DNA of 63,042 nt from Brenneria alni (GCF_003666245.1 NZ_MJLZ01000026.1:1-63042), one strand, 5' to 3'. Positions 50,772 through 62,506 are shown, counted from the stretch's first letter. The notes: generated by a model not told the origin, from the letters alone. Translations and numbers: made by a program.

Positions 50772-51233
50772 CTAAGGTGCGATCGTCCGCATGATGGGGT
50801 TTTGCAGCGAGATCAGTGTTTCTGTGGACTGAATTTCATCAATTGTTTGGATCTTGTTGATAAGTACATGTTGCAGGGCGTCGATTGAGCGGCACATGAC
50901 CTTAATGAAAATGCTGTAATGCCCGGTCGTGTAATAGGCTTCCACTACTTCTTCCAGGCTATTTAGTTTTTCCAGTGCAGAGGGATAGTCTTTAGCGCTT
51001 TTCAAAATGATGCCGATAAAGCAACAGACGTCATACCCCAGTTGTTTCGGACTTACATCCAGACGCGTGCCGATGATGATCCCCGCCTGTTTCATTTTTT
51101 CTACCCGCACATGAATGGTTCCCGGGCTGACGGAAAATTGTTTTGCCAGTTCGGCATAGGGGGTGCGGGCATTTTCCATTAACGCTGAAAGGATGCCGCG
51201 ATCGAGATTATCGATCTGATAGGTTTCCGCCAC
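50772..51233 (-). CDS. asnC: Transcriptional regulator AsnC
   Basis: A 153-residue Lrp-family regulator, nearly identical in pattern to E. coli AsnC, which activates the asparagine synthetase gene asnA and senses asparagine. HTH around LSALMENARTPYAELAKQF and SPGTIHVRVEKMKQAGI; RAM domain with EAYYTTGHYSIFIKVMC. The start is probably GTG 51233 behind GGGAG; an ATG six codons earlier (51251) is possible. asnA, usually divergent here, is not present; ravA-viaA follows. Confidence 0.95.
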   Translation of the reverse strand: MAETYQIDNLDRGILSALMENARTPYAELAKQFSVSPGTIHVRVEKMKQAGIIIGTRLDVSPKQLGYDVCCFIGIILKSAKDYPSALEKLNSLEEVVEAYYTTGHYSIFIKVMCRSIDALQHVLINKIQTIDEIQSTETLISLQNPIMRTIAP

Positions 51234-51282
51234 GTTTTCTCCCTTTTTCATTTACCGTCGTTAATAAGATGATGGGCTAAGA

Positions 51283-52752
51283 TTATCCATGTTGCCAGCG
51301 CCGCATTAAGCGGCTTTTTAATCCGGTATCAAAGCGCCAGATATGGTCGAAAATGCGCATAATACCGGGTTTGCCGTGATCGGACATCGCTACGGCATGA
51401 AAACGCTGCTGTAGCTGCTTCTGGCGCTGTTTGACTTTGTTGATCAACTCATCGGGCAGGCGTTGGGCGATAAAATCTGAAATGACGACAGCATCGGCAT
51501 CATGCCATAGCCTGTCATCCATTTTATCCAGCAGCGCGGATAAGCAAGCGCTCAGATCGGTTCCGCCGCGAAATGCCTGGCTGAGAAAGCGCACGGCCTG
51601 TTCTAGCCCGTCAGCCGTGGTTAGTTCATATCTAACAATGCCGGTTGAAAAAAGCATGATGTAACAACGGCGATTATCCGCCAGGGCAATACGCAATAGC
51701 GCCAGACAGAAAGCCTTGGCGCAGCGCTCGTTAAACCCGCCCATTGATCCTGATGTATCAACGCAGACAATGAACGGCCCGCGCGGCAGTTGCTCATTCT
51801 GTTGGTGGATAACCGGCCGCTCGGTAGTTTTTTCGCGCCAGTTTTCCCCTTGTAAACGGTAGGTCAGCAGACGGCGTTCCAATAGCCGGCGATAGAATTC
51901 GTATTCCAGCTCAGTTATGCTCATCGCCGCCAGTTCTGCTGGCAATAAGCGCAGTATATCGTCACTCTGGTGTATACCACTGACCTGTTCAGGAACGGTT
52001 GCGGGTTCATGAACCATTACGCTGAATGCTTCTTTTGGCGCATCCTGGCTGGGGATGGATCTTGTCTCTCGACTGCGTCCTAAACGCTCGGCCAATCGTT
52101 GCAATGCTGGCTGGCGTTGCAGGAAAGCGCCAAAATCCAGCAGGATTTGGTGGTCAGTTTGAATGCATTTCCCGGCACTGAGATCCCACAATCGCCCCGC
52201 AGCATTGTCATTTTCAGCCAGAATGGGTTCCAGCTTGCCGCTCAGTTTAAGGCGCTGCTGTAATTCATCCAGCAGGATCTCCCTTTCCTGTTCCATTATC
52301 TGATGGTGCAGGGAAACCGTTTGCAGCGTCAGACTTAACCGCCAGCGTTGTAGAAACAGTGAGTGTAATCCACTGCTGATTTTTTGCCCTAAAGTGCGCT
52401 CAGGTTGATGTATAAGCTGGTAGGCTTGCGTCAGGAATGGCGATTCAACGGTGTTTAGCATCTCCATTATTCGTGGCAGGCGAGTATGAAACGCCTGATT
52501 GTCCACCACCTGAGAGCGTTGATAACAGTTGAATTCCGTTTCCAGTTCTGGCGGTGCCTGAGTATTGCGTAAGCGCTGTTTTAAGGTTTCTTTCCAGTCG
52601 GGAAGATCATTAAGCAGCGCTGATTTGAGGTTGGGGTATTTTTCAAAAAAAATAGCCAACTGCGGCGTAGCCAAAAGTGTTACCACCAGATCGTCCAGTA
52701 GTTCGTTTTCGTCTATCGACAACAGCACTTCCAGTGACTCCAGCGTGATCAT
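51283..52752 (-). CDS. viaA: VWA-domain protein ViaA
   Basis: A 489-residue protein with a C-terminal von Willebrand A domain whose metal-binding DxSxS motif is [13 protein letters not shown] near residue 330. It works with the AAA+ ATPase RavA, and the pair is linked to iron-sulfur and respiratory complexes and to aminoglycoside sensitivity in E. coli. It starts 6 bases after ravA, in one operon. Confidence 0.95.
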   Translation of the reverse strand: MITLESLEVLLSIDENELLDDLVVTLLATPQLAIFFEKYPNLKSALLNDLPDWKETLKQRLRNTQAPPELETEFNCYQRSQVVDNQAFHTRLPRIMEMLNTVESPFLTQAYQLIHQPERTLGQKISSGLHSLFLQRWRLSLTLQTVSLHHQIMEQEREILLDELQQRLKLSGKLEPILAENDNAAGRLWDLSAGKCIQTDHQILLDFGAFLQRQPALQRLAERLGRSRETRSIPSQDAPKEAFSVMVHEPATVPEQVSGIHQSDDILRLLPAELAAMSITELEYEFYRRLLERRLLTYRLQGENWREKTTERPVIHQQNEQLPRGPFIVCVDTSGSMGGFNERCAKAFCLALLRIALADNRRCYIMLFSTGIVRYELTTADGLEQAVRFLSQAFRGGTDLSACLSALLDKMDDRLWHDADAVVISDFIAQRLPDELINKVKQRQKQLQQRFHAVAMSDHGKPGIMRIFDHIWRFDTGLKSRLMRRWQHG

Positions 52753-52758
52753 AGGCGT

Positions 52759-54255
52759 TTAATCCTGCTCTGATAGCTGAATCTGTTCTGCAACGTGTTG
52801 CAGACTGGCTTCAATTTTCGCCAGCCATGCTCCGGGAACGAACAGGCAAGGCTGGTGCTGACTGAATAACCGTCGTTGTTCACGCAGTTGAATACTCAGA
52901 TTGTCATATTCATCAGTGAGTTCGGCCGGTAGCGTGCAGTCACGTTTTTCAGGCAGAGAAAGAATCGAAGATTGCAGGCTGATATCACGGATAGTCAGGC
53001 GATGCCGATCATCCACCACCAGATCCAGACGCTGGGTAAAGCCGATACTATTCAGTTTTCCACGTATTTCGCCACCTTTTCGTAACCAGCTTTGTAGCGC
53101 ATTTTTATCAATAGTCAGGTGAGTGACTTCAATATCGTTGAGGATTAGCGAACGTTGCAGTACCAGGTTAAGTGAATCCGCAGTTAGCGATTCCGGTAAG
53201 GAGTAATGGAATTTACGGCCTAAAAATGTCCCGTGCTTTTCCACGCAAAATGCCTGTAGCTCGCTTTGTTGTATTTGATATTGCTGACGTTTTACGTTCA
53301 GATGTTGTAGGCGAAACAGCAGGTTCTGTTGCTGATAGGCTTGCTCTGTTATCAGTTGTTCAAGCTGCTGCTCTATCAGTATTAGTGTGTCTGCGTCGTG
53401 CCAGAGGCAGTCTTTCAGCAAAATGATATCTACCGGGGTGATGGTTTCCCGCCCGCTGAAAAAAGCACAGGCCTGAAGTAAACGTAGGGCTTTTTTCCAG
53501 CGTCTGTCGGAAACATAAGGCGCCTGTTCCTGGGTATCCAACCGCTGGCGTAGTTGAAAAATCAATTCAAAACAATTTTCCGGTAGTGAAACCCGATCAA
53601 TCTCGCCTTGCCATTGTTGGTATTCTTCATCACTGACGCTGATGGAAGGGCTGACAGGGTTGTCGCGATCGCCGCCGTTATTTATCAGTAAGGCGCGGAA
53701 ATTCTGTTTTTCCTGAACCCGATCGAGCCACAAACGAATGAGCATTCGGTCATAAAGGGCTTCCAGACTGCTGTCTGCTTCGGGTAATTCATTGGATGCA
53801 GTGACCAGAAGGCGCATTGGTATGGGGTCTTCGCTGTTGCCGTTGCGAAAACGACGTTCATTAATGGCTGTCAGTAAGGTATTTAAAATGGCGGGGCCCG
53901 CTTTCCAGATTTCATCCAGAAAGACAATCTCCGCTTCCGGCAGGTAACCCTCGGTTAATCGCTGATAACGGCCTTCATCCTTTAATGCCTGAATAGACAA
54001 CGGACCGAATACTTCTTCGGGGGTGGAAAAGCGAGTCATCAGGTATTCAAACGCATTCGCATGGCGAAAGGCGAATTTAAGACGCCTGGCGATCATGCTT
54101 TTTGCAATACCCGGCGGGCCCAGCAGAAAAACGCTTTCTCCACTTAATGCGGCCAATAAACACAATCGGATGGCATGTTGTCGTTCATAAAGGCCATGCT
54201 CAAGCGCGTTACTGAGGCGCGAAATTCTGTCAGCCAAAGCGGCGGATTGGAGCAT
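52759..54255 (-). CDS. ravA: MoxR-type AAA+ ATPase RavA
   Basis: A 498-residue hexameric ATPase, the E. coli length. Walker [12 protein letters not shown] at residues 44-54, Walker [12 protein letters not shown], sensor 1 [15 protein letters not shown]. The middle part holds the insertion that binds lysine decarboxylase CadA in E. coli. Transcribed divergently from kup; the 258-base gap between them should hold both promoters. Confidence 0.96.
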   Translation of the reverse strand: MLQSAALADRISRLSNALEHGLYERQHAIRLCLLAALSGESVFLLGPPGIAKSMIARRLKFAFRHANAFEYLMTRFSTPEEVFGPLSIQALKDEGRYQRLTEGYLPEAEIVFLDEIWKAGPAILNTLLTAINERRFRNGNSEDPIPMRLLVTASNELPEADSSLEALYDRMLIRLWLDRVQEKQNFRALLINNGGDRDNPVSPSISVSDEEYQQWQGEIDRVSLPENCFELIFQLRQRLDTQEQAPYVSDRRWKKALRLLQACAFFSGRETITPVDIILLKDCLWHDADTLILIEQQLEQLITEQAYQQQNLLFRLQHLNVKRQQYQIQQSELQAFCVEKHGTFLGRKFHYSLPESLTADSLNLVLQRSLILNDIEVTHLTIDKNALQSWLRKGGEIRGKLNSIGFTQRLDLVVDDRHRLTIRDISLQSSILSLPEKRDCTLPAELTDEYDNLSIQLREQRRLFSQHQPCLFVPGAWLAKIEASLQHVAEQIQLSEQD

Positions 54256-54513
54256 AATTAATCAATCATTCCCGTGGTTTCGTTTGCAAAAAACAATAGT
54301 AATAATAAACGGCAGATCACAGATTTTTATTAGTGCGGAAGAACGGATTATTGGCACTTCCGGGCTGGTTAATCAATAAACGACTTTTTACAGGATGTTT
54401 CTTACCCGATATAAAAATAGTTTTTTACCCTTAATTGTCATACTGTGCTTCTTTGGGCGAGCAGTAGCGGAAAACCGCGATTCGCTAATAGATTGATAAA
54501 AGAAGATAAGTTT

Positions 54514-56382
54514 ATGATTTCAGAGCATAAACGTTCGCTTTCGGCCACCACGCTGGCAGCGATAGGGGTGGTTTATGGGGATATAGGAACCAGCCCGCTT
54601 TATACCCTAAGAGAGTGTTTATCCGGGCAGTTTGGTTTTGGTGTTGAACCCGACTCGGTATTTGGTTTTCTTTCTTTGATCTTTTGGTTATTGGTTCTTG
54701 TTGTGTCGCTTAAGTACCTTACCTATGTCATGCGAGCCGATAATGCCGGAGAAGGCGGGATACTCACGCTTATGTCGCTGGCCGGGCGAAATACCTCTGA
54801 CCGGATGACTTCGGCGTTAGTCATTATGGGATTGATTGGCGGCAGTTTCTTTTATGGTGAAGTGGTGATCACACCAGCCATATCGGTGATGTCGGCGATG
54901 GAAGGGATGGAAATCGCCGCGCCGTCCATGGATAACTATGTTGTCCCCCTGTCCATTATTGTTCTGACGTTACTGTTTATGATCCAAAAACGTGGCACCG
55001 GCAGCGTGGGGAAATTGTTTGCACCGGTTATGCTGGCTTGGTTTGTTACACTGGCGATATTGGGGGCCCGTAGCATTATGGCTTACCCACAGGTGCTGCA
55101 GGCACTGAATCCCATATGGGCCATCCACTTTTTTGCCGAATATAAAATGGTGTCGTTTTTTGCGCTGGGTGCGGTTGTACTGGCCATTACCGGCGTAGAG
55201 GCGCTGTATGCGGATATGGGGCATTTCGGCAAGTTTCCTATTCGTCTTGCCTGGTTTATCGTGGTGCTCCCGTCGCTGGTGCTGAACTATTTTGGTCAGG
55301 GCGCCCTATTGCTTAAAAATCCCGAGGCGATTAAAAATCCTTTCTTTCTGCTGGCGCCCGGTTGGGCGCTGATACCGTTAATGGTACTGGCCACACTGGC
55401 GACGATTATTGCTTCACAGGCGGTAATTTCCGGTGTGTTTTCACTCACTCGTCAGGCTGTTCGTCTTGGCTATCTTCCCCCCATGCGCATTGTGCACACC
55501 TCGGATATGGAGTCGGGCCAGATTTATATCCCGGTAATTAACTGGCTGTTATATATCGCAGTGGTGATCGTGATCGTCAGCTTTGAACATTCGAGTAATC
55601 TAGCGGCTGCGTATGGTATTGCCGTAACGGGAACGATGGTGTTAACCAGTATTCTGTTCTGCACCGTGGCAATGAAAAACTGGCATTGGCCCCGTTATCT
55701 GGTGTGGGTATTGCTTACGGGACTGCTGCTTATTGATGTGCCGATGTTTTTAGCCAATATGGTTAAAATTTTTTCCGGTGGCTGGTTACCGCTGGCGTTG
55801 GGGATGGTGATGTTTATCATCATGACCACCTGGAAAAGCGAACGTTTCAGATTATTACGTCGGCTGAATGAACATGGTAATTCACTGGATGCCATGATTG
55901 TTTCGCTGGAAAAATCGCCTCCGCTGAGAGTGCCTGGCACGGCGGTTTACCTGTCACGTGTGACGCACGTTATCCCCTTTGCCCTGTTGCATAACCTAAA
56001 ACATAACAAGATATTGCATGAACGGGTGGTGCTGTTAACCATGCGAAATGAAGATGCGCCTTACGTGCTCAATGCCCGCCGGGTGACAGTTGAGCAACTC
56101 TCGCCAACGTTCTGGCGGGTCATTGCCAACTATGGCTGGCGTGAAACTCCTAACGTAGAAGAAGTATTTCACCGCTGCTGGCAGGATGGGTTGGCCTGTC
56201 AAATGATGGAAACCTCATTTTTTATGTCCAACGAATCGCTGACGATGGGCAAACGCCCCTGGTATCTGCGACTACGCGGCAAGCTGTTTATGATGCTTAG
56301 TCGTAATGCTCTGCGGGCGGCCGATCAGTTTGAAATTCCACCCAACAGGCTGATTGAACTTGGCATTCAGGTGGAAATTTAA
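54514..56382 (+). CDS. kup: Low-affinity potassium transporter Kup
   Basis: A 622-residue K+/H+ symporter with twelve membrane spans in the first 430 residues and a cytoplasmic C-terminal domain. The family motif [17 protein letters not shown] is at residues 18-34 and [14 protein letters not shown] follows. ATG 54514 gives the E. coli length; the open frame extends upstream through 54445 without a good ribosome site. Confidence 0.97.
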   Translation: MISEHKRSLSATTLAAIGVVYGDIGTSPLYTLRECLSGQFGFGVEPDSVFGFLSLIFWLLVLVVSLKYLTYVMRADNAGEGGILTLMSLAGRNTSDRMTSALVIMGLIGGSFFYGEVVITPAISVMSAMEGMEIAAPSMDNYVVPLSIIVLTLLFMIQKRGTGSVGKLFAPVMLAWFVTLAILGARSIMAYPQVLQALNPIWAIHFFAEYKMVSFFALGAVVLAITGVEALYADMGHFGKFPIRLAWFIVVLPSLVLNYFGQGALLLKNPEAIKNPFFLLAPGWALIPLMVLATLATIIASQAVISGVFSLTRQAVRLGYLPPMRIVHTSDMESGQIYIPVINWLLYIAVVIVIVSFEHSSNLAAAYGIAVTGTMVLTSILFCTVAMKNWHWPRYLVWVLLTGLLLIDVPMFLANMVKIFSGGWLPLALGMVMFIIMTTWKSERFRLLRRLNEHGNSLDAMIVSLEKSPPLRVPGTAVYLSRVTHVIPFALLHNLKHNKILHERVVLLTMRNEDAPYVLNARRVTVEQLSPTFWRVIANYGWRETPNVEEVFHRCWQDGLACQMMETSFFMSNESLTMGKRPWYLRLRGKLFMMLSRNALRAADQFEIPPNRLIELGIQVEI

Positions 56383-56446
56383 TTCGTTTAGGGCCAGATT
56401 TTCCAGGCCTTTATCAACTCACTGAAACTTTCAATCCACCAGCTTG

Positions 56447-56475
56447 CTGGTATGCAAGTATTACTTGCATACCAG
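56447..56475. repeat. Perfect 13-bp inverted repeat after kup
   Basis: CTGGTATGCAAGT, 3-base loop, ACTTGCATACCAG. It lies 65 bases past the kup stop. No T-run follows on either side, so it is not a standard intrinsic terminator; it may stabilise the kup mRNA or be an operator. Confidence 0.65.
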
Positions 56476-56575
56476 ACTTAATCTGTCGTTATTCTCTCTA
56501 TAACAGAAGATCCCCAGTTTCTATTCGTTATGGAATTTATCTCGCCATACGCTGGCAGGTTTTACCACCGGCTAA

Positions 56576-56587
56576 CGAAACGTTTCG
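56576..56587. promoter_or_regulatory. Upstream RbsR-like operator
   Basis: CGAAACGTTTCG, a perfect 12-base palindrome with the same core as the main rbs operator. Centre-to-centre distance to that operator is 80 bases, suited to repression by a DNA loop. In the same area TGTGATCGTTATCGAA on the minus strand (within 56584-56601) is a degenerate CRP-like site. Confidence 0.6.
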
Positions 56588-56616
56588 ATAACGATCACAT
56601 TTTCATCGCGTCCTCT

Positions 56617-56646
56617 TTGCTCTTTCACGTTGTCTTTTTCTAAAAT
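56617..56646 (+). promoter_or_regulatory. Predicted rbsD promoter
   Basis: TTGCTC (56617-56622) and TAAAAT (56641-56646) with an 18-base spacer, directly upstream of the RbsR operator and 38 bases before the rbsD start. Fits a sigma-70 promoter that RbsR would block. Confidence 0.5.
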
Positions 56647-56652
56647 GATTAT

Positions 56653-56670
56653 CAGCGAAACGTTTCGCTG
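56653..56670. promoter_or_regulatory. Main RbsR operator
   Basis: CAGCGAAACGTTTCGCTG, a perfect 18-base palindrome identical in core to the E. coli rbs operator, right after the predicted -10. The repressor gene rbsR is in the same operon. Confidence 0.85.
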
Positions 56671-56683
56671 GCGGAGTAAAGAG

Positions 56684-57103
56684 ATGAAAAAAGCGGTATT
56701 ACTGAATTCTGAGATTTCTTGCGTTATTTCCCGGTTGGGGCATACCGACCAGATAGTAATTTGTGATGCGGGCTTGCCTATTGCTGACACCACAACCCGA
56801 GTCGATCTGGCATTGACGCACAATGTACCTGCTTTTTTGCAGGTAGTGGATGTGGTAACCAGTGAGATGCAGGTAGAAGCCGCCATTCTGGCGCAAGAGA
56901 TGGTGGAAAAAAATCCAATACTCCATGGCGCGTTACTCGATCAATTAAAACAACTTGAGCTACAACAGGGAAACTCAATTGAATTGCATTATGTCAGCCA
57001 CGAAGATTTTAAGATCCAAAGCGGAAAAAGCCGGGCCATCATTCGCAGCGGAGAGTGTTCCCCGTATGCCAATGTCATCCTTTGTGCGGGTGTAACGTTC
57101 TGA
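56684..57103 (+). CDS. rbsD: D-ribose pyranase RbsD
   Basis: A 139-residue enzyme that converts beta-pyranose to furanose forms of ribose so that the kinase can use it. Conserved start [20 protein letters not shown] with the catalytic His20 and the C-terminal [20 protein letters not shown] 56684 has GGAG 7 bases upstream. First gene of the ribose operon, 7 bases before rbsA. Confidence 0.96.
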   Translation: MKKAVLLNSEISCVISRLGHTDQIVICDAGLPIADTTTRVDLALTHNVPAFLQVVDVVTSEMQVEAAILAQEMVEKNPILHGALLDQLKQLELQQGNSIELHYVSHEDFKIQSGKSRAIIRSGECSPYANVILCAGVTF

Positions 57104-57110
57104 GGCATCA

Positions 57111-58616
57111 ATGCAACCTTTACTGCAACTGCAAGGTATTAATAAGGCTTTTCCCGGCGTTAAGGCGCTTTCCGGTGCGGCATTAAATGTTTATCCGGGC
57201 AAAGTCATGGCGCTGGTGGGCGAGAATGGCGCAGGTAAATCCACCATGATGAAAGTGTTGACCGGTATTTACAATAAAGACGCCGGCAGCATGCATTTCC
57301 TGGGACATGAAGTGGACTTCAACGGCCCTAAAGCCTCACAGGAAGCGGGGATTGGCATTATTCATCAAGAGCTTAATCTGATCCCCCAACTGACGATTGC
57401 GGAAAATATTTTCCTCGGTCGTGAATTTACCCATCGTTTTGGTCGCATTGACTGGAAAAAGATGTATGAGGAATCGGACAAGCTGTTGAAACGTCTGAAC
57501 TTGCGTTATGAAAGCCGACGTACGGTGGGTGAACTGTCGATTGGCGATCAGCAGATGGTGGAGATTGCCAAAGTACTGAGCTTTGAATCGAAAGTCATCA
57601 TCATGGATGAGCCTACTGATGCCCTGACCGATACCGAAACCGCATCATTATTCAGCGTGATTAAAGAGCTGCGGGCCCAGGGGCGCGGCATTGTTTACAT
57701 TTCTCACCGGCTGAAAGAAATCTTTGAAATATGCGACGACGTCACTGTGCTCCGTGACGGTCAGTTTATCGGTGAATGTCCGGTTGGCGTGTTGCAGGAA
57801 GACAAGCTCATTGAAATGATGGTGGGGCGCAAACTTGAAGAACAATATCCACGGCTGAATCAAGCGCCGGGAAGCGTTCGCCTGCTGGTGAAAAATCTTT
57901 CCGGGCCGGGCGTTGATGACGTCAGTTTTACCGTCCGCAAAGGGGAAATTCTTGGCGTGGCGGGGTTAATGGGGGCCGGTCGTACCGAATTAATGAAGAT
58001 CCTTTACGGCGCACTGCCGCGAACGAGTGGCTATGTGGCGCTGGATGGTCGTGAAGTGGTGGCCCGCAGTCCACAGGACGGCCTGGCAAACGGCATTGTT
58101 TATATTTCTGAAGACCGGAAACGTGATGGGCTGATATTAGGCATGTCGGTCAAAGAGAACATGTCATTAACCGCACTGCGTTACTTCAGCCGCCGTGGCG
58201 GGCAACTCAAACATCCTGAAGAGCAACTGGCCGTCGGCGATTTTATCCGTCTGTTTAATATCAAAACCCCGTCTATGGAACAGCCCATCGGGTTGTTATC
58301 CGGGGGCAACCAGCAAAAAGTGGCGATCGCCCGTGGGTTAATGACCCGCCCTAAAGTGCTGATCCTTGATGAACCTACTCGCGGTGTCGATGTTGGGGCG
58401 AAGAAAGAGATTTATCAACTAATCAACCAGTTCAAGCAAGAAGGGCTGAGTATTATTTTGGTTTCATCCGAAATGCCCGAAGTATTGGGAATGAGCGATC
58501 GTATCATTGTGATGCATGAAGGTCGTTTAAGCGGTGAGTTCCCGATTGAGCAAGCAACCCAGGAAGCGCTGATGACAGCGGCCATTGGTAAGCAATACGG
58601 CGTAAAGCAGGAGTAA
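57111..58616 (+). CDS. rbsA: Ribose ABC transporter ATPase RbsA
   Basis: A 501-residue fused ATPase with two cassettes. The first has Walker [10 protein letters not shown], signature [13 protein letters not shown] and [13 protein letters not shown]. The second has the degenerate [10 protein letters not shown] in place of Walker A and an intact [13 protein letters not shown], as is normal for sugar transporters of this class. It drives uptake through RbsC. Confidence 0.97.
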   Translation: MQPLLQLQGINKAFPGVKALSGAALNVYPGKVMALVGENGAGKSTMMKVLTGIYNKDAGSMHFLGHEVDFNGPKASQEAGIGIIHQELNLIPQLTIAENIFLGREFTHRFGRIDWKKMYEESDKLLKRLNLRYESRRTVGELSIGDQQMVEIAKVLSFESKVIIMDEPTDALTDTETASLFSVIKELRAQGRGIVYISHRLKEIFEICDDVTVLRDGQFIGECPVGVLQEDKLIEMMVGRKLEEQYPRLNQAPGSVRLLVKNLSGPGVDDVSFTVRKGEILGVAGLMGAGRTELMKILYGALPRTSGYVALDGREVVARSPQDGLANGIVYISEDRKRDGLILGMSVKENMSLTALRYFSRRGGQLKHPEEQLAVGDFIRLFNIKTPSMEQPIGLLSGGNQQKVAIARGLMTRPKVLILDEPTRGVDVGAKKEIYQLINQFKQEGLSIILVSSEMPEVLGMSDRIIVMHEGRLSGEFPIEQATQEALMTAAIGKQYGVKQE

Positions 58617-58623
58617 GTCAGAC

Positions 58624-59592
58624 ATGAGTTCCCAATCTATTACGGCAAAACGCTGGTTCAGTAAAGAGTGGCTATTGGAGCAGAAATCGCTGATTGCCTT
58701 ACTGATCCTCATTGCAATTGTTTCCGCCATGAGCCCTAACTTTTTCACTCTCAATAATTTGTTCAATATTCTCCAGCAAACGTCGGTGAACGCCATAATG
58801 GCGGTGGGGATGACGCTGGTCATTCTTACCTCTGGTATCGATCTTTCCGTTGGCTCTTTACTGGCGCTGACAGGCGCGGTTGCCGCCTCGATTGTCGGTC
58901 TTGAGGTTAATGCGCTGTTCGCGGTTTTTGGGGCATTGGCATTAGGGGCGATTATCGGCGCTGGCACCGGGGTCATTGTTGCCAAAGGAAAGGTTCAGGC
59001 GTTCATCGCCACACTGGTCATGATGTTGTTACTGCGTGGCGTCACGATGGTTTATACCAATGGTAGCCCCGTCAACACCGGCTTTTCCGATGCAGCAGAC
59101 GCCTTTGGCTGGTTCGGTATTGGCCGTCCCTTAGGTATCCCGACGCCTATCTGGATTATGTTCATCGTCTTTGCGGCAGCCTGGTACATGCTGCACCACA
59201 CACGATTAGGCCGTTACATATATGCGCTGGGCGGGAATGAGTCCGCCACCCGGTTGTCTGGCATCAGCGTTGATAAAATTAAAATCATTGTCTATTCCCT
59301 GTGTGGGTTGTTATCCGCACTGGCGGGAATTATCGAAGTGGCTCGCTTATCGTCGGCTCAACCTACCGCAGGGACAGGCTACGAGCTTGATGCTATCGCC
59401 GCCGTTGTGTTGGGGGGCACCAGCCTGGCCGGCGGCAAAGGACGTATTATCGGTACGCTGATTGGCGCACTAATACTTGGGTTCCTCAACAATGGGCTGA
59501 ATTTGTTAGGTGTTTCTTCTTACTACCAGATGATCGTCAAAGCAGTCGTCATTTTGCTGGCGGTTTTGGTAGATAACAAAAGTAGTAAATAA
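58624..59592 (+). CDS. rbsC: Ribose ABC transporter permease RbsC
   Basis: A 322-residue permease with about ten spans and the family segments AVGMTLVILTSGIDLSVGSL and the coupling loop TAGTGYELDAIAAVVLGGTS. It follows rbsA by 7 bases and is followed by rbsB 25 bases later. Confidence 0.97.
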   Translation: MSSQSITAKRWFSKEWLLEQKSLIALLILIAIVSAMSPNFFTLNNLFNILQQTSVNAIMAVGMTLVILTSGIDLSVGSLLALTGAVAASIVGLEVNALFAVFGALALGAIIGAGTGVIVAKGKVQAFIATLVMMLLLRGVTMVYTNGSPVNTGFSDAADAFGWFGIGRPLGIPTPIWIMFIVFAAAWYMLHHTRLGRYIYALGGNESATRLSGISVDKIKIIVYSLCGLLSALAGIIEVARLSSAQPTAGTGYELDAIAAVVLGGTSLAGGKGRIIGTLIGALILGFLNNGLNLLGVSSYYQMIVKAVVILLAVLVDNKSSK

Positions 59593-59617
59593 CCTTTACT
59601 CACACAGGAATTGAGCT

Positions 59618-60505
59618 ATGAATATGAAAAAACTGGCGACTCTGGTTTCTGCTGTTGCGCTGAGTGCGACAGTTAGTGGAACAGCATTAGCCAAAGATAC
59701 GATTGCCCTGGTGGTATCAACATTGAATAACCCGTTCTTTGTGTCAATGAAAGAGGGGGCGCAGAAGGAAGCTGACAAACTGGGATATAACCTGGTGGTG
59801 TTGGATTCTCAGAATAACCCGGCTAAAGAGTTGGCTAACGTTCAAGACCTGACGGTTCGCGGTACTAAAGTGTTGCTGATTAACCCAACCGACTCCGATG
59901 CGGTAGGTAACGCTATCAAGCTGGCTAATCAGGCGAAAATCCCGGTGATTACCCTCGATCGCGTGGCCAGCAGTGGTGAAGTTATCAGCCACGTGGCTTC
60001 TGATAATGCCTTTGGCGGTAAAGTTGCGGGCGATTTCATTGCCCAAAAAGCAGGTGAAGGCGCCAGGATCATCCAGCTTGAAGGGATTGCCGGAACCTCT
60101 GCGGCGCGTGAGCGTGGAGCGGGCTTTATGAAATCTGCTGAAAAGAACAAATTCAAAATCCTGGCCAGCCAACCTGCTGACTTCGATCGAACCAAAGGTC
60201 TGAACGTTATGCAGAACCTATTGACTGCACATCCTGATGTGCAAGCGGTCTTTGCTCAGAATGACGAAATGGCGCTAGGCGCACTGCGTGCGCTGCAAAC
60301 CGCAGGTAAAACCGATGTACTGGTAGTGGGGTTTGACGGCACGGAAGACGGCGTGAAAGCTGTTGAGTCAGGCAAACTGGCGGCAACGGTCGCGCAGCGT
60401 CCCGAACAGATTGGCGTTATCGGTGTAGAAACGGCGGATAAGGTGCTGAAAGGTGAGAAAATACAAGCCATTATTCCGGTCGATCTGAAGTTGATAACAA
60501 AATAA
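59618..60505 (+). CDS. rbsB: Periplasmic ribose-binding protein RbsB
   Basis: A 295-residue periplasmic receptor with a signal peptide ending SGTALA. Ribose-binding landmarks: [45 protein letters not shown] and [16 protein letters not shown]. It delivers ribose to RbsAC. The start at 59618 has AGGA 10 bases upstream. A hairpin after the gene may raise its mRNA level. Confidence 0.97.
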   Translation: MNMKKLATLVSAVALSATVSGTALAKDTIALVVSTLNNPFFVSMKEGAQKEADKLGYNLVVLDSQNNPAKELANVQDLTVRGTKVLLINPTDSDAVGNAIKLANQAKIPVITLDRVASSGEVISHVASDNAFGGKVAGDFIAQKAGEGARIIQLEGIAGTSAARERGAGFMKSAEKNKFKILASQPADFDRTKGLNVMQNLLTAHPDVQAVFAQNDEMALGALRALQTAGKTDVLVVGFDGTEDGVKAVESGKLAATVAQRPEQIGVIGVETADKVLKGEKIQAIIPVDLKLITK

Positions 60506-60529
60506 TCAAAATAAAGAAAAGCAGGGCGA

Positions 60530-60553
60530 GCGCCACCGCATCAGCGGTGGCGC
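60530..60553 (+). other. Hairpin between rbsB and rbsK
   Basis: GCGCCACCGC, ATCA, GCGGTGGCGC: perfect 10-bp GC-rich stem with a tetraloop and no U-run. It fits an mRNA-stabilising stem that lets more RbsB be made than kinase and repressor. Confidence 0.7.
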
Positions 60554-60580
60554 ATAATAAACATGTTGGGATTCAGCATA

Positions 60581-61507
60581 ATGAAAACGGGTAAGCTGGT
60601 GGTGCTGGGCAGTATTAATGCTGACCATATTCTCAATCTGGAACAATTTCCCCGTCCGGGTGAAACGGTGATTGGTAAACAATATCGTGTCGCTTTCGGC
60701 GGAAAGGGCGCCAATCAGGCGGTAGCGGCTGGCAGGAGTGGTGCGGATATCTCATTTATTGCCTGTGTCGGCGATGATGATATCGGGGCGCGCATTCGCC
60801 AACAGTTATCCGATGACAGAATTGATGTCTCTGCGGTTGAAGTTGTTACTAATGAAACGACCGGCGTGGCCTTGATTTTTGTAAACGGCGTGGCGGAGAA
60901 TATGATCGCGATTAATGCTGGTGCAAATGCAGCCGTTACGCCTGACTATCTAAGTCGTCATCAACAACAGATTATTGATGCCTCTGCGCTGCTTATGCAG
61001 TTGGAGTCACCGCTGGAAACCGTTATTACGGCAGCCAGACTGGCGCATGAAAATAACACTCAGGTTATTCTTAACCCGGCGCCCGCTTGTGAACTGCCCG
61101 ATGAATTGTTGTCGCTGGTCGATATGATTACGCCTAATGAAACTGAAGCTCAGTGCCTGACGGGTATTACCGTAGAGACAGAAGAAGATGCTGCTCGCGC
61201 TGCGCAGGTATTGCACGATAAAGGTATTGCTACCGTTTTGATCACATTAGGTAGCCGAGGCGTCTGGCTGAGTGAAAAAGGTCATGGGCGACGTATTCCT
61301 GGTTATCAGGTTCAGGCGGTGGACACCATTGCCGCAGGGGATACGTTCAACGGTGCTCTGGTAACGGCGAGACTGGAGAATCAATCGATGTTATCAGCGG
61401 TTAAGTTTGCACACGCCGCCGCCGCGATTGCCGTCACCCGTCCGGGCGCTCAACCTTCTGTACCGTGGCGTGAAGAGATAGATGCTTTCTTGCAAGCTCA
61501 GGGGTGA
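60581..61507 (+). CDS. rbsK: Ribokinase RbsK
   Basis: A 308-residue PfkB-family kinase producing ribose-5-phosphate. The sugar-binding LGSINADH and GGKGANQAVAAGRSG are near the start, and the catalytic Asp is in DTIAAGDTFNGAL. ATG 60581 is preferred over an in-frame ATG at 60563, which lacks a ribosome site. It ends 3 bases before rbsR. Confidence 0.96.
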   Translation: MKTGKLVVLGSINADHILNLEQFPRPGETVIGKQYRVAFGGKGANQAVAAGRSGADISFIACVGDDDIGARIRQQLSDDRIDVSAVEVVTNETTGVALIFVNGVAENMIAINAGANAAVTPDYLSRHQQQIIDASALLMQLESPLETVITAARLAHENNTQVILNPAPACELPDELLSLVDMITPNETEAQCLTGITVETEEDAARAAQVLHDKGIATVLITLGSRGVWLSEKGHGRRIPGYQVQAVDTIAAGDTFNGALVTARLENQSMLSAVKFAHAAAAIAVTRPGAQPSVPWREEIDAFLQAQG

Positions 61508-61510
61508 TCT

Positions 61511-62506
61511 TTGACAACCATGAAAGACGTCGCCCGTTTAGCGGGTGTTTCCACCTCTACGGTTTCTCACGTTATCAATAATAACCGCTTTGTCAGCGAT
61601 ACCATCCGCGACAAAGTGATGGTGGCCGTTGAACAACTAAATTACGCGCCGTCGGCGCTGGCCAGAAGTCTTAAAATAAATCAGACTCAAACCATCGGTA
61701 TGTTGCTCACTGCCAGCAATAACCCGTTTTACGCCGAGGTGGTACGAGGTGTTGAACGGTGTTGCTATGAAAGAGGCTACAGCTTGATTCTGTGTAATAC
61801 CGAAGGCGACCCCGATCGGATGAGCCGCAGTCTGGAAACCTTGCTGCAAAAGCGCGTTGATGGCGTACTGCTGATGTGTACCGAGAGCCATCGACCTTTA
61901 CCTGATATGGTTAACCGTTACCCTTCTGTGCCGATGGTGATGATGGACTGGTCGCCATTTGAGGAGGGTATCGACGTTATTAAAGATAACTCCCTGGTGG
62001 GCGGTGAAATGGCAACGAATTACCTCATTTCCCGTGGTTACCGGAAAATAGCCTGTATTGCAGGTCCCAAAGACAAAACCACTGCTTATAACCGGCTTGA
62101 AGGGTATCGTCAGGCCATGCAACGTGCAGGATTACCGGTTCCGGCTGATTATGAAATATTTGGCGACTTCGAATTTGAAACCGGCTATCGGGCGATGCAG
62201 CAGTTGCTGGCGCTGGATGAGCGGCCTCATGCGGTCTTTACTGGCAATGATGCAATGGCTGTTGGCGTTTACCATGCACTATATCAGGCTGGGCTGTCGA
62301 TACCTCAGGATATGGCCGTGATTGGGTACGATGATATTGAACTGGCCCGCTATATGTCTCCCCCGCTGACAACCATTCATCAACCTAAAGATGAACTTGG
62401 CGAATTAGCCGTCGATACATTACTTCACCGTCTGGAGCATCCCGACACTGAACCGAATATTCTGGTACTGACGCCAGAGTTAATGGTTCGTCAGTCTGTT
62501 GGGTAA
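61511..62506 (+). CDS. rbsR: Ribose operon repressor RbsR (LacI family)
   Basis: A 331-residue LacI-type repressor. The helix-turn-helix is [20 protein letters not shown], followed by [11 protein letters not shown] (hinge) and a ribose-binding-protein-like effector domain with [13 protein letters not shown] and [10 protein letters not shown]. The start appears to be TTG 61511; ATG 61520 three codons later is the alternative. It should bind the palindromes before rbsD and be released by ribose. Confidence 0.95.
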   Translation: MTTMKDVARLAGVSTSTVSHVINNNRFVSDTIRDKVMVAVEQLNYAPSALARSLKINQTQTIGMLLTASNNPFYAEVVRGVERCCYERGYSLILCNTEGDPDRMSRSLETLLQKRVDGVLLMCTESHRPLPDMVNRYPSVPMVMMDWSPFEEGIDVIKDNSLVGGEMATNYLISRGYRKIACIAGPKDKTTAYNRLEGYRQAMQRAGLPVPADYEIFGDFEFETGYRAMQQLLALDERPHAVFTGNDAMAVGVYHALYQAGLSIPQDMAVIGYDDIELARYMSPPLTTIHQPKDELGELAVDTLLHRLEHPDTEPNILVLTPELMVRQSVG

